Positions 1 to 6,896 of a stretch of 7,587 nt of DNA are shown here, in pieces. This DNA is from Acetobacteraceae bacterium (GTDB taxonomy: Bacteria > Pseudomonadota > Alphaproteobacteria > Acetobacterales > Acetobacteraceae). A program made the translations under genes and the position numbers. Position 1 is the first letter of the stretch; the number at the start of each line of letters is the position of its first letter. Location: the NCBI GenBank assembly GCA_947476855.1, contig CANJSR010000237.1, positions 1 to 7,587 on the forward strand, read 5' to 3'. The notes beneath the pieces are model-generated. The model did no database searches, was not told where the DNA came from, and saw only the letters and a list, made by a program, of their open reading frames with translations.

Positions 1-161
1 ACGATGCCCATGGTGCGGATGCCGGCCTCCCAGCCAATCAGGCTCGCGAGGCCGAATGTCCCCACCACCGCGCCGGCTATCGCGAAGCGCACGCCGATCG
101 AGCACAGCACCAGCAGCGCGACGATGCCGATGACACCGATTTCACCTTGACTGAGTTCCAT
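1..161 (-). CDS. dctM: TRAP transporter large permease, N-terminal fragment (cut by window edge)
   Basis: The first 53 codons are visible and the rest lies beyond the left edge. The product begins MELSQGEIGVIGIVALL and continues as a hydrophobic, glycine-rich stretch ending near WEAGIRTMGI. This is the usual start of the DctM large membrane subunit, the 12-helix part of a TRAP transporter that moves the substrate using an ion gradient. The ATG at 161-159 shares its A with the TGA stop of the upstream small permease (TGATG), so translation is probably coupled. A purine-rich AGGAAG sits just before it. The identification rests on the N-terminal sequence together with the dctP-dctQ-dctM order. 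The substrate is unknown. Confidence 0.85.
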   Translation of the reverse strand, partial: MELSQGEIGVIGIVALLVLCSIGVRFAIAGAVVGTFGLASLIGWEAGIRTMGI

Positions 162-781
162 CACTTCCTGTCCGCCAGTTCGCCGCGTCCCAGGGCTTCC
201 TCGATTTCGTCGCGGACCTGGTCCTGGATGGTTTCAAGTCGCGGCACGGCAACCGGGGTCCGGCTGTTGTCGGCGACCATGCGGACATAGCCGCAGACCT
301 GCAGCACCAGGCGGCACCACAGCAGGCTGAGCGCCAGCGGGATCATCAGCTTGGCGGGCCAGACCGGGATGCGGATATCCATGGTGGAGTCCCCGATCCG
401 ATAGGCGCGCAGGAAGTTGGCGAAGCTGCTGTCGATCAGAAGGGTGATGATCACGAGGGCCAAGGCGACGCTGAACAACTCGATCCACCAGCGCACCCTT
501 GTCGGCCAGCCCAGGGTGATGTCCATGCGGATATGGCTGCCCAGGCGCTGCGCGTAGGCGATGCCCAGGAAGGCGAACAGGGACGAGGACTGCTCGATCC
601 AGTCGATATAGCCGTGGATCGCGAAGTCGAAGACCGTGCGGCCGACGATCTGCACGACGCCGACGAACATCAGGAAGAAGATCGCCAGCGCGGCGATCAG
701 GTTCGCGCCATTCTCGACATAGCCCAGCCACCGGTCGGCCAGGCGCAACAGCGCCGGGCCTTCCGTATCCTGTTCCGCCAT
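161..781 (-). CDS. dctQ: TRAP transporter small permease, DctQ family
   Basis: This 206-residue protein has the length and layout of the DctQ small membrane subunit, which pairs with DctM and docks the periplasmic receptor. Four hydrophobic segments are visible at about residues 27-47, 62-79, 99-117 and 144-164. The family pattern around helix 2 is present: W61-I-E63, followed by H83-I-R-M-D87 after the helix. The C-terminal tail (about 170-206) is charged and probably cytoplasmic. The ATG at 781 has a GGGGGAAA purine run upstream as ribosome-binding site. The gene lies 34 bp after the receptor gene and overlaps dctM by one base, so the three form one operon. Family-level confidence is high; the substrate is not determined. 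Confidence 0.9.
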   Translation of the reverse strand: MAEQDTEGPALLRLADRWLGYVENGANLIAALAIFFLMFVGVVQIVGRTVFDFAIHGYIDWIEQSSSLFAFLGIAYAQRLGSHIRMDITLGWPTRVRWWIELFSVALALVIITLLIDSSFANFLRAYRIGDSTMDIRIPVWPAKLMIPLALSLLWCRLVLQVCGYVRMVADNSRTPVAVPRLETIQDQVRDEIEEALGRGELADRK

Positions 782-815
782 TCTTGTTTCCCCCGTTCGG
801 CGTTGGTCGCCGCGG

Positions 816-1868
816 CTACGAGCCGGCGCCGCCGTTCTTCTTGATCAGTTCCATCACCAGGCCCAGCGCTTCCTTGCCGGGCAGGCCCTTGGCTTCCGTG
901 TCGGCGACCCACTTGTCCCAGACCGGCTTGCCCGCGGTGGCAATCAGCTTCTCGCGCATCTCGGGCGTGATCTTCACGGCTTCGAGCTTGCGCTTGTCGA
1001 ACAGCGGAAACGCCTTCTTGTCGGCGTCGTCATAGGCGGCGCGTTGCAGGGCATAGCCCTCCTCCCGCGCGTCCTCCATCATCTTCCGGTATTCAGCCGG
1101 CAGCTTGTTCCACGCGTCGATGTTGAGGTTGAGCGAGTTGTGGACGATGCCCAGGTTCATTCCCATCGTGTACCACTTCGAGACCTCGTACAGCTTGTAG
1201 CTGACGAAGCTGTAGGCGAAGGGAAAGGACGCCGCCTGGAACACGCCGCGTTCCAGCGCCGTGTAGACTTCCGGGGCCGAGACCGAGGTCGGCACGCCGC
1301 CGAGCATCTTCATGGCGTCACCGAGGCCGCCGAGGGCGCGCACGCGCATGCCCTTCCAGTCCTCGACCGATACGGGCGGCTTGCCGATGCCCATGAATTC
1401 ATACTGGGGCAGCAACACGGTCATGTAATGGAACGCGCCCCAACGGGCGAGTTCCTCCTTCGCCGGAGGCCATTGCTGGAACTGGTCCTGCACCTTGGCC
1501 TGGAGCACGAGGTTGTCGACCGGCAGGAACGGCATGTCGAGCACGCCCTGCAGCGGCGTCTTGGCCGGGGCATAGGAGTAGGCGACCATCGCGCCCTGGA
1601 AGGCGGCGACCTTCAGCCCGTCCAGCACGTCCTTGGCGTCGGACAATTGTTCATTGTAGCGGAGGTTGATGGTGAAGTTGCCGCCGGACTTTTCCTTGAC
1701 CACCTTGGCGACGTGCTCGAAGGCGACGGTGACGGTACGCGGCGGGCCGTAGATCGCCCAGTTCCAGGTGACTTTCTCGGCCGCCTGGGCGGGGTCAAGC
1801 GCGGCCCCGCCGATGGTCATCGCGATCCCGGCAGCAACGCCGAGTACGGTCCGTGAAATGACGGTCAT
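816..1868 (-). CDS. dctP: TRAP transporter periplasmic substrate-binding protein, DctP family
   Basis: This 350-residue receptor captures an organic acid-like solute in the periplasm and hands it to DctQM. Residues 1-30 form a Sec signal peptide with a hydrophobic core and an AQAA-type cleavage site. The mature part starts EKVTWNWAIYGPP. GMRVRA at 173-178 carries the conserved arginine (R177) that binds the carboxylate group in DctP-family receptors. LDMPFL at 110-115 is also typical. The frame stays open upstream to a TTG at 1931, but the ATG at 1868 was chosen because the signal peptide starts there and a GGGGGGGAT purine run lies about 8 bases upstream. This is the first gene of the minus-strand operon. 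TRAP receptors bind dicarboxylates, keto acids, sialic acid, ectoine and more, so no substrate is assigned. Confidence 0.92.
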   Translation of the reverse strand: MTVISRTVLGVAAGIAMTIGGAALDPAQAAEKVTWNWAIYGPPRTVTVAFEHVAKVVKEKSGGNFTINLRYNEQLSDAKDVLDGLKVAAFQGAMVAYSYAPAKTPLQGVLDMPFLPVDNLVLQAKVQDQFQQWPPAKEELARWGAFHYMTVLLPQYEFMGIGKPPVSVEDWKGMRVRALGGLGDAMKMLGGVPTSVSAPEVYTALERGVFQAASFPFAYSFVSYKLYEVSKWYTMGMNLGIVHNSLNLNIDAWNKLPAEYRKMMEDAREEGYALQRAAYDDADKKAFPLFDKRKLEAVKITPEMREKLIATAGKPVWDKWVADTEAKGLPGKEALGLVMELIKKNGGAGS

Positions 1869-1902
1869 TGTTCTGATCCCCCCCGTGATTGAACCGTCTC
1901 CA

Positions 1903-1931
1903 GTTTTATTTCCGGGACGGATCCGTTTCAA
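1903..1931 (-). promoter_or_regulatory. Candidate sigma70-type promoter for the dctP-dctQ-dctM operon
   Basis: On the minus strand, TTGAAA (1931-1926, 5 of 6 matches to the -35 consensus) is followed after exactly 17 bases by TAAAAC (1908-1903, 4 of 6 to the -10 consensus). Transcription would begin near 1896, leaving about 28 bases before the dctP ATG. This is one of the few AT-richer patches in the region. The call rests on motif matching alone. Confidence 0.4.
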
Positions 1932-2027
1932 TTTCCATACACAGTGCGGCGTTTCGGTTCGGAGTGCAACAGGCCGGCGTTTCGAACCCTCGTTTGCCCC
2001 GCGCGCCCTGAACGATCCATTCCGCGG

Positions 2028-2055
2028 TTGACGCGGATGGCCGGATGCCTATCTA
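2028..2055 (+). promoter_or_regulatory. Candidate sigma70-type promoter for sitABCD
   Basis: TTGACG (2028-2033, 5 of 6 to the -35 consensus) is followed after 16 bases by TATCTA (2050-2055, a weak 3 of 6 match to the -10 consensus). The predicted start, near 2062, lies just before the inverted repeat at 2067-2082. A repressor bound there would block initiation or early elongation. The -35 is convincing and the -10 is less so. Confidence 0.45.
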
Positions 2056-2066
2056 CTGCCAGGAAT

Positions 2067-2082
2067 TGTAGCCTTGGCTACA
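2067..2082 (+). promoter_or_regulatory. Candidate MntR operator upstream of sitA
   Basis: TGTAGCC TT GGCTACA is a perfect 7-bp inverted repeat around a 2-base spacer. It lies 23 bases upstream of the preferred sitA ATG and just after the predicted promoter. The TAGCC/GGCTA half-sites resemble those used by DtxR-family manganese regulators; as I recall it, the E. coli MntR site has half-sites of the form CATAGC/GCTATG. An mntR gene lies in the same window, and Mn importers are classic MntR targets. The palindrome is seen directly. Its binding by MntR is inference. Confidence 0.6.
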
Positions 2083-2105
2083 CTCTGTGGTGACAGGTGC
2101 AAAAT

Positions 2106-3068
2106 ATGGCAGAGGGTTCATCAGGCATGAGCGGATCGCGTCCTCCCCCGATCGACCAGGCATCCCGGCTCGCGGCGCCCAACCGGCGCGACCTGCTTCT
2201 GGCCTTGCCGCTGCTGCCCCTCGCGGCCCACGGCGCCCGCGCGCAGGGCACCCGGCTGAAGGCCGTCACCAGCTTCACGGTGATCCAGGACATCGCCCGC
2301 AACGTGGCCGGCGACATCGCCACGGTCGAATCCATCACCCGCCCCGGCGCCGAAATCCATGGCTATGAGCCGACGCCGGGCGACATCGTCCGCGCGCAAT
2401 CGGCCAAGGTCATCCTGTGGAACGGCCTGAACCTGGAGGCCTGGTTCTCCCGCTTCCTCGCCAATATCCGCGACGCGGAGCCGGTCGTGGTGTCCGAGGG
2501 CGTCGAGCCGATGGGCATCCGCGAGGGACCCTATGAGGGCAAGCCCAACCCACATGCCTGGATGTCGCTGAACAACGCGCTGATCTATGTGGAGAATATC
2601 CGCAAGGCCTTCGCCCGCCTCGATCCCGCCAATGCCGCGGCCTACGGGCGCAATGCCGCGGCCTATGCCGCCCAGATCAAGGCGCTGGATGCGCCGCTGC
2701 GCCGGCGGATCGCCGCCATCCCGGAAGACAGACGCTGGCTGGTGACGTCCGAGGGCGCGTTCAGCTACCTCACCCGCGACTATGGGATGAAGGAAGCCTA
2801 TCTCTGGCCGATCAACGCCGAGGAGCAGGGCACGCCCAAGCAGGTGCGGGCGGTGATCGACCTGGTCCGCAAGCACAAGATCCCGGTCGTCTTCGCCGAG
2901 AGCACCGTCTCCGACAAGCCCGCTCGCCAGGTGGCGCGGGAGACGGGGGCGAAGTTTGGCGGCGTCCTGTATGTCGACTCGCTGTCCGAGCCGTCAGGGC
3001 CGGTCCCCACCTACCTGAAACTCATGGAGGTGACGGTGGACCGGATCGCCAAGGGGTTCGGGGTATGA
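2106..3068 (+). CDS. sitA: Manganese/iron ABC transporter periplasmic metal-binding protein, SitA/YfeA type
   Basis: This 320-residue receptor binds Mn(II) and possibly Fe(II) in the periplasm and delivers it to SitBCD. The four ligands of the Mn/Fe branch of cluster A-I receptors are in order: H85 (EIHGYEP), H150 (NPHAWMS), E216 (TSEGAFSYL) and D291 (YVDSLS). Zinc receptors (ZnuA) have histidine where E216 is and usually a His-rich loop, which is absent here. LYVDSL and GPVPTYL near the C-terminus recall Yersinia YfeA. The N-terminus has twin arginines (R27-R28 in NRRDLLLAL), a hydrophobic stretch and an ARAQ-type cleavage site, suggesting Tat export. I chose the ATG at 2106 because AGGTG lies 6 bases upstream. 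A GTG at 2097 and an ATG at 2127 are alternatives. The stop overlaps sitB by ATGA. Confidence 0.93.
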   Translation: MAEGSSGMSGSRPPPIDQASRLAAPNRRDLLLALPLLPLAAHGARAQGTRLKAVTSFTVIQDIARNVAGDIATVESITRPGAEIHGYEPTPGDIVRAQSAKVILWNGLNLEAWFSRFLANIRDAEPVVVSEGVEPMGIREGPYEGKPNPHAWMSLNNALIYVENIRKAFARLDPANAAAYGRNAAAYAAQIKALDAPLRRRIAAIPEDRRWLVTSEGAFSYLTRDYGMKEAYLWPINAEEQGTPKQVRAVIDLVRKHKIPVVFAESTVSDKPARQVARETGAKFGGVLYVDSLSEPSGPVPTYLKLMEVTVDRIAKGFGV

Positions 3069-3982
3069 ACGACACCGCGATCCTGCCTCCGATCGTGACG
3101 GCCCCGGTCGCGGCGACCCCGGCGCTGTCGGTAACCGGCGTCACCGTGGCCTATCCGAACGGCAACGTGGCGCTGTGGGACATCACCTTCTCCCTCGCCC
3201 CAGGCGGCATCTGCGGGCTGGTCGGCGTCAACGGGTCCGGCAAGTCGACCCTGTTCAAGACCATCATGGGCTTCATCCGCCCGACCGCCGGAGAGGTCCG
3301 GTTGGAAGGCCTTCCCGTCGCCCGCGCGCTGAAGGCCAATCGCGTCGCCTATGTCCCGCAATCCGAGGAGGTCGACTGGAACTTCCCCGTCCTGGTGCGC
3401 GACGTGGTGATGATGGGGCGCTACGGGCATATGGGGCTGCTGCGGATTCCGTCCCCCGGCGATCGCGCCTTGGTGGAACAGTCGCTTGAACGGGTCGGCA
3501 TGGCGGATTTTCGGACGCGCCAGATCGGGGAACTGTCCGGTGGCCAGAAGAAGCGCGTCTTCCTGGCGCGCGCCTTGGCGCAGGAGAGCCGGATCATCCT
3601 GCTGGATGAACCCTTCACCGGGGTCGACGTGAAGACCGAAAGCGCGATCATGGATCTGATGCGCGACCTGCGCGCCGCGGGGCACCTGATGCTGGTCTCC
3701 ACGCATAATCTTGGCAGCGTGCCGGAGTTCTGCGACCAGGTTGTGCTGATCAACCGCACTCTGCTGGCCGCGGGTCCGACGCGGCATGTGTTCACCCAGT
3801 CGAACCTGGAACGCGCCTTCGGCGGCGTGCTGCGGCACTTCCAGCTTGTGGGCGGCGCGCTGCATGACGACGACGACCCGCGCGGCGTGACCGTGCTGAC
3901 CGACGATGAACGTCCGCTGGTGTTCTATGGAGAGAAGGATTCCGCCGAACACGCGCATGGGGACGCGGGGAAGCGGGGGTGA
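3065..3982 (+). CDS. sitB: Manganese/iron ABC transporter ATP-binding protein, SitB/YfeB type
   Basis: This 305-residue cytoplasmic ATPase powers SitCD. All nucleotide-binding motifs are intact: Walker [10 protein letters not shown] (54-62, K60), Q-loop glutamine Q99 in [14 protein letters not shown], signature LSGGQ (157-161), Walker B ILLDEP with D181 and catalytic E182, and switch histidine H214 in STHNLGS. The [13 protein letters not shown] stretch is characteristic of metal (ABC-3 partner) ATPases. After the ATPase core the protein continues for about 40 residues, including [15 protein letters not shown], which resembles YfeB, then a charged tail with HDDDD (267-271) and EHAH (295-298). 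The start overlaps the sitA stop by 4 bases, with AAGGGG 8 bases upstream. Unlike the A/B junction, 106 bases separate it from sitC. Confidence 0.93.
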   Translation: MNDTAILPPIVTAPVAATPALSVTGVTVAYPNGNVALWDITFSLAPGGICGLVGVNGSGKSTLFKTIMGFIRPTAGEVRLEGLPVARALKANRVAYVPQSEEVDWNFPVLVRDVVMMGRYGHMGLLRIPSPGDRALVEQSLERVGMADFRTRQIGELSGGQKKRVFLARALAQESRIILLDEPFTGVDVKTESAIMDLMRDLRAAGHLMLVSTHNLGSVPEFCDQVVLINRTLLAAGPTRHVFTQSNLERAFGGVLRHFQLVGGALHDDDDPRGVTVLTDDERPLVFYGEKDSAEHAHGDAGKRG

Positions 3983-4060
3983 GTGTGGTTGGGAAATGCC
4001 CCTGGGTTGGTGCCGCCAGCCCCATACCCCGCGCCGGTGCCGCGATACCCCTCCCCCCGG

Positions 4061-4083
4061 CCCCCTCCATCAAGGGGAGGGGG
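4061..4083 (+). repeat. GC hairpin in the sitB-sitC gap overlapping the sitC ribosome-binding site
   Basis: CCCCCTCC (4061-4068) pairs perfectly with GGAGGGGG (4076-4083) around a 7-base loop. The right arm contains GGAGG, the obvious ribosome-binding site of sitC, 8 bases before the ATG at 4089. The surrounding gap (3983-4088) is very C-rich and then G-rich, unlike the coding DNA on either side. This kind of CCCCTCC...GGAGGGG palindrome resembles short intergenic repeats scattered in many alphaproteobacterial genomes, but only one copy is in this window. The structure is seen directly. A role in repeat dispersal or translation control is inference. Confidence 0.55.
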
Positions 4084-4088
4084 GGACG

Positions 4089-4952
4089 ATGATGAACGAA
4101 CTGCTCGTCCCCTTCGCCTATGAGTACATGCTCAAGGCCATGTTCATCTCCGCCTTGGTGGGCGGGGTCTGCGCGTTTCTCTCCGCCTTCCTGATGCTGA
4201 AGGGCTGGTCGCTGATGGGCGACGCGCTGGCCCATTCCGTCGTGCCCGGCGTGGCGGCGGCCTACATGCTGCATTTGCCCTACGCGGTCGGCGCCTTCAT
4301 CACCGGCCTGCTCGCCGCCGGCGGCATGGCCTTCGTCCGCCAGGTCACGACTTTGCGGGAGGACGCCGTGATCGGCATCGTCTTCACCGCCTTCTTCGCG
4401 GCCGGCCTGCTGATGGTCTCGATCAACCCGGTCTCGGTGAACATCCAGTCGATCGTCCTCGGCAACATCCTGGCCATCGATGACGAGGACGCGATCCAGG
4501 TCGCCATCATCAGCGTCGTCTCCCTGGCGGTCCTGCTGCTCCGCTGGAAGGACCTGATGCTGGTCTTCTTCGATGAGACGCACGCCCGCGCGATCGGCCT
4601 GTCGCCGGTCCGGCTGCGGATCATGTTCTTCATGCTGCTCGCCGCCTGCACCGTCGCCGCATTGCAGACCGTCGGTGCCTGCCTGGTGATCGCCATGGTC
4701 GTGACCCCCGGCGCCACCGCCTATCTGCTGACCGACCGCTTCGGCCGCCTGCTGGGGATCAGCGTCGCGATGGGGGCCGGGACATCGTTCATCGGCGCCT
4801 ATGCGAGCTATTTCCTCGACGGCGCGACCGGCGGGGTGATCGTCGTCTTGCAGACCCTGGTCTTCCTGGCCGCCTTCGTCTTCGCGCCAACCCATGGCGT
4901 GCTCGCCGCCCGCCGGGGCATCCGCGCGAGCCACGCGGCAGCCGCGCCATGA
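4089..4952 (+). CDS. sitC: Manganese/iron ABC transporter permease, SitC/YfeC type (ABC-3 family)
   Basis: This 287-residue inner-membrane protein is one half of the metal channel, paired with SitD. It has the repeated hydrophobic helices of the ABC-3 permease family and its landmark motif GWSLMGDALAHSVVPG (39-54). DETHARAIGL (162-171) probably forms the cytoplasmic loop contacting SitB, and VTPGATAYLL (205-214) lies in a late helix. The frame is open upstream to 3906, but that part (61 codons) is low-complexity, non-membrane sequence overlapping the end of sitB. The ATG at 4089 was chosen because GGAGG lies 8 bases before it and the family normally begins this way; an adjacent ATG at 4092 is possible. 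The stop overlaps sitD by ATGA. Confidence 0.93.
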   Translation: MMNELLVPFAYEYMLKAMFISALVGGVCAFLSAFLMLKGWSLMGDALAHSVVPGVAAAYMLHLPYAVGAFITGLLAAGGMAFVRQVTTLREDAVIGIVFTAFFAAGLLMVSINPVSVNIQSIVLGNILAIDDEDAIQVAIISVVSLAVLLLRWKDLMLVFFDETHARAIGLSPVRLRIMFFMLLAACTVAALQTVGACLVIAMVVTPGATAYLLTDRFGRLLGISVAMGAGTSFIGAYASYFLDGATGGVIVVLQTLVFLAAFVFAPTHGVLAARRGIRASHAAAAP

Positions 4953-5818
4953 GTATCCTGACCGACTGGCTGATCCTGCCGTTGCAGTACCCGTTCATGC
5001 AGCGCGCCCTGATGATCGCGGTGATCGCCGGGGCCTGCTGCGCGGTGCTGTCTTGCCATCTGGTGCTGCGCGGCTGGTCGCTGATGGGCGACGCGGTGGC
5101 GCATGCGGTGCTGCCGGGGATCGTACTGGCCTCGGTCGCCGGCATCCCCCTGGCGATCGGCGCCTTCGTGGCGGGGTTGTTCTGCGCGGTGTCGACGGGC
5201 TGGCTCCAGGCCAACAGCCGGGTGAAAAGCGATACCGTCATGGGCATCGTCTACGCGGGGATGTTCGGCCTCGGCCTGGTGCTACTGACGCGGATCGAGA
5301 CCGACCAGCACGTCATGCATGTCCTGTTCGGCAACATCCTGGGTGTTTCCGTGGGCGATATCCTGGAGACATTGCTCCTCGGCGGCCTGAGCCTGGGCTT
5401 CGTGCTGATCCGCGGGCGGGACCTGATGCTGCAGGCCTTCGATCCGACGCATGCCCGCGCGATCGGGCTGAACACCGGGCTGCTGCGCTATGGGCTGCTG
5501 ACGGCGCTGTCGCTGACGATCGTGGTGTCGATCAAGGCGGTGGGCGTGATCCTGATCGTGGCCATGCTGATCGCCCCGGGCGCGATCGGCTACCTGATGG
5601 CCGACCGGTTCGAGCGGATGCTGGGCACCGCCGTCGCGTCGGCTGTGGCGTCTGGTGTGGTGGGAACCTTGTTCAGCTTCCACCTCGATGCATCGCCGGG
5701 CGCCTGTATCGTGCTGACCCAGGCGGCGATCTTCGGTGCCGTGCTGGTGCTGGCGCCGAAGCGGGGACTGCTGGCGACGCGCCGGCGGGTGGGTGCAGCC
5801 GTCGCGACGCGGGGCTGA
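4949..5818 (+). CDS. sitD: Manganese/iron ABC transporter permease, SitD/YfeD type (ABC-3 family)
   Basis: This 289-residue ABC-3 permease is a paralogue of SitC and probably forms a heterodimer with it. The same landmarks recur: GWSLMGDAVAHAVLPG (42-57), DPTHARAIGL (165-174) as the likely ATPase-contacting loop, and IAPGAIGYLMADR (208-220). Several strongly hydrophobic helices fill the length. The ATG lies inside the sitC stop region (ATGA overlap) with no clear ribosome-binding site of its own, so translation is probably coupled to sitC. The basic C-terminus (KRGLLATRRR, 271-280) suits a cytoplasmic end. It is the last gene of the sit operon; 105 bases follow before the next gene. The assignment to D rather than C rests on gene order. 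Confidence 0.92.
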   Translation: MSILTDWLILPLQYPFMQRALMIAVIAGACCAVLSCHLVLRGWSLMGDAVAHAVLPGIVLASVAGIPLAIGAFVAGLFCAVSTGWLQANSRVKSDTVMGIVYAGMFGLGLVLLTRIETDQHVMHVLFGNILGVSVGDILETLLLGGLSLGFVLIRGRDLMLQAFDPTHARAIGLNTGLLRYGLLTALSLTIVVSIKAVGVILIVAMLIAPGAIGYLMADRFERMLGTAVASAVASGVVGTLFSFHLDASPGACIVLTQAAIFGAVLVLAPKRGLLATRRRVGAAVATRG

Positions 5819-5851
5819 CAAGTGGGCCAGGCCATCAATGGTTGCCCGCCA

Positions 5852-5874
5852 CCGGGTGTGATACGCTCGCCCGG
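5852..5874 (+). terminator. Weak hairpin after sitD, possible terminator
   Basis: CCGGGTG (5852-5858) can pair with CGCCCGG (5868-5874), including one G-T pair, around a 9-base loop. It lies 33 bases after the sitD stop. An A-rich stretch (AACAAACC) follows rather than a T-run, so it is not a standard intrinsic terminator. It may stabilise the sit transcript end or be chance in GC-rich DNA. No good promoter for the following gene was recognised in the 105-base gap. Confidence 0.25.
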
Positions 5875-5923
5875 AACAAACCAAACAACGTCCCGCAACA
5901 AGCAACGTCCAGGGCTCTGATCC

Positions 5924-6892
5924 ATGTTCCTCATCCGTCGTCTGCTGCTGGCGGCCCTCGCCATCGGCCTTGCCTTGCCCGCCGCCGCGCAATCCTGGCC
6001 GAACAAGCCGATGCGCCTCGTGATCCCCTATCCGCCCGGCGGCCCGACCGACCTGGTCGGCCGGCTCTACGCCCAGAAACTGTCCGAGGCGCTGGGCCAG
6101 CCGATGGTGGCCGAGAACCGGTCGGGCGCGAACGGCAACATCGCCGCCCAGTTGGTCGCCCGGTCGGCGCCGGACGGATCGACCTTCATCCTCCACTCGT
6201 CCTCGATGGTCATCAACACACTATTGTACAAGAACATCGGCTACGACTGCTTCGCCGACTTCGCCCCCGTCTCTCAGTTGTTCGACTATAAGCTGATGGT
6301 CATCGTGCACCCCTCTGTCGCGGCGAAGACGCTGCCGGACCTGGTGGCGATGGCCAAGGCGCAGCCCGGCAAGATCACCTACGGATCGGCTGGCGGCGCG
6401 GGCGCGCCCACTCATCTGGCGGTAGAGATGTTCAAGCAGCGCGCGGGCATCGACCTCCTCCACATCCCCTACGCGGGCGGCGCCCCGGCCACCAACGACC
6501 TGCTGGCGGGCCATATCAACCTGATGTTCAACAACCCGACGCAGTCCCTGCCCTATATCAAGGCCGGACAGGTCCGCGGCCTCGCGGTGACGGGGCTGGA
6601 ACGCAACCCGCTTACGCCCGACCTGCCGACGGTGGCCGAACTGGGCTATCCGGGCTTCGACGTCGGCACCTGGTTCGCGCTCTGGGCCCCGGCCGGCACC
6701 GCGCCCGAGATCATCCGCACGCTCCAGGCCGCCATCGCCAAGGTCGCGCACCAGCCGGACGTGCTGGAACGCCTTGCCGCCAACGGGCTGCGTTCCATCG
6801 GCGGCACGTCCGACGAACTCGCCCGGATAATGAAGTCCGACCATGAAACCTGGGGCCAGGTGATCCGCGACGGCAACATTCGGATCGAGTAA
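5924..6892 (+). CDS. Tripartite tricarboxylate transporter (TTC/Bug) family periplasmic solute receptor
   Basis: This 322-residue protein belongs to the TctC/Bug family of periplasmic receptors. Residues 1-22 form a Sec signal peptide (RR pair, leucine/alanine core, AAA before QSWP). The mature start WPNKPMRLVIPYPPGGPTD (25-43) is the family hallmark, followed by GANGNIAAQLVA (68-79), YGSAGGAGAPTHLA (153-166) and HIPYAGGAPATNDLLAG (180-196). Length and motif order are normal. AGGG at 5911-5914 lies 9 bases before the ATG. No TctA or TctB membrane subunit is adjacent, as is common for Bug proteins, many of which are orphans that sense or deliver organic acids. It sits between sitD and mntR on the same strand, but nothing in its sequence points to metal binding. 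The ligand is unknown. Confidence 0.92.
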   Translation: MFLIRRLLLAALAIGLALPAAAQSWPNKPMRLVIPYPPGGPTDLVGRLYAQKLSEALGQPMVAENRSGANGNIAAQLVARSAPDGSTFILHSSSMVINTLLYKNIGYDCFADFAPVSQLFDYKLMVIVHPSVAAKTLPDLVAMAKAQPGKITYGSAGGAGAPTHLAVEMFKQRAGIDLLHIPYAGGAPATNDLLAGHINLMFNNPTQSLPYIKAGQVRGLAVTGLERNPLTPDLPTVAELGYPGFDVGTWFALWAPAGTAPEIIRTLQAAIAKVAHQPDVLERLAANGLRSIGGTSDELARIMKSDHETWGQVIRDGNIRIE

Positions 6893-6896
6893 AGCG

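Noticed and set aside
1869..1931. Longer dctP start at TTG 1931.
   Set aside because: It adds 21 polar residues before a complete signal peptide, covers the candidate promoter, and has a poorer start codon than the ATG at 1868.
2106..3068. Zinc-specific ZnuA rather than a Mn/Fe receptor.
   Set aside because: The third ligand is glutamate (E216) and there is no His-rich loop. The C-terminal wording matches SitA/YfeA, and mntR is nearby.
3906..4088. The sitC frame is open upstream into the end of sitB, suggesting a 61-residue N-terminal extension or a frameshifted SitB-SitC fusion.
   Set aside because: The extra sequence is low-complexity, non-membrane and overlaps sitB in another frame. A strong ribosome-binding site and the normal family start are at 4089, and no slippery site was recognised.
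3792..4934. A long minus-strand open frame (380 codons) opposite sitC.
   Set aside because: Its translation is D/Q/H/G-rich low-complexity sequence antisense to a clear permease gene, typical of an antisense shadow.
4894..6291. A long open frame (about 465 codons) on the plus strand across sitD and the receptor gene.
   Set aside because: It overlaps two well-supported genes in another frame, is rich in R, G, A and P as expected for shadow frames in GC-rich DNA, and matches no family I recognise.
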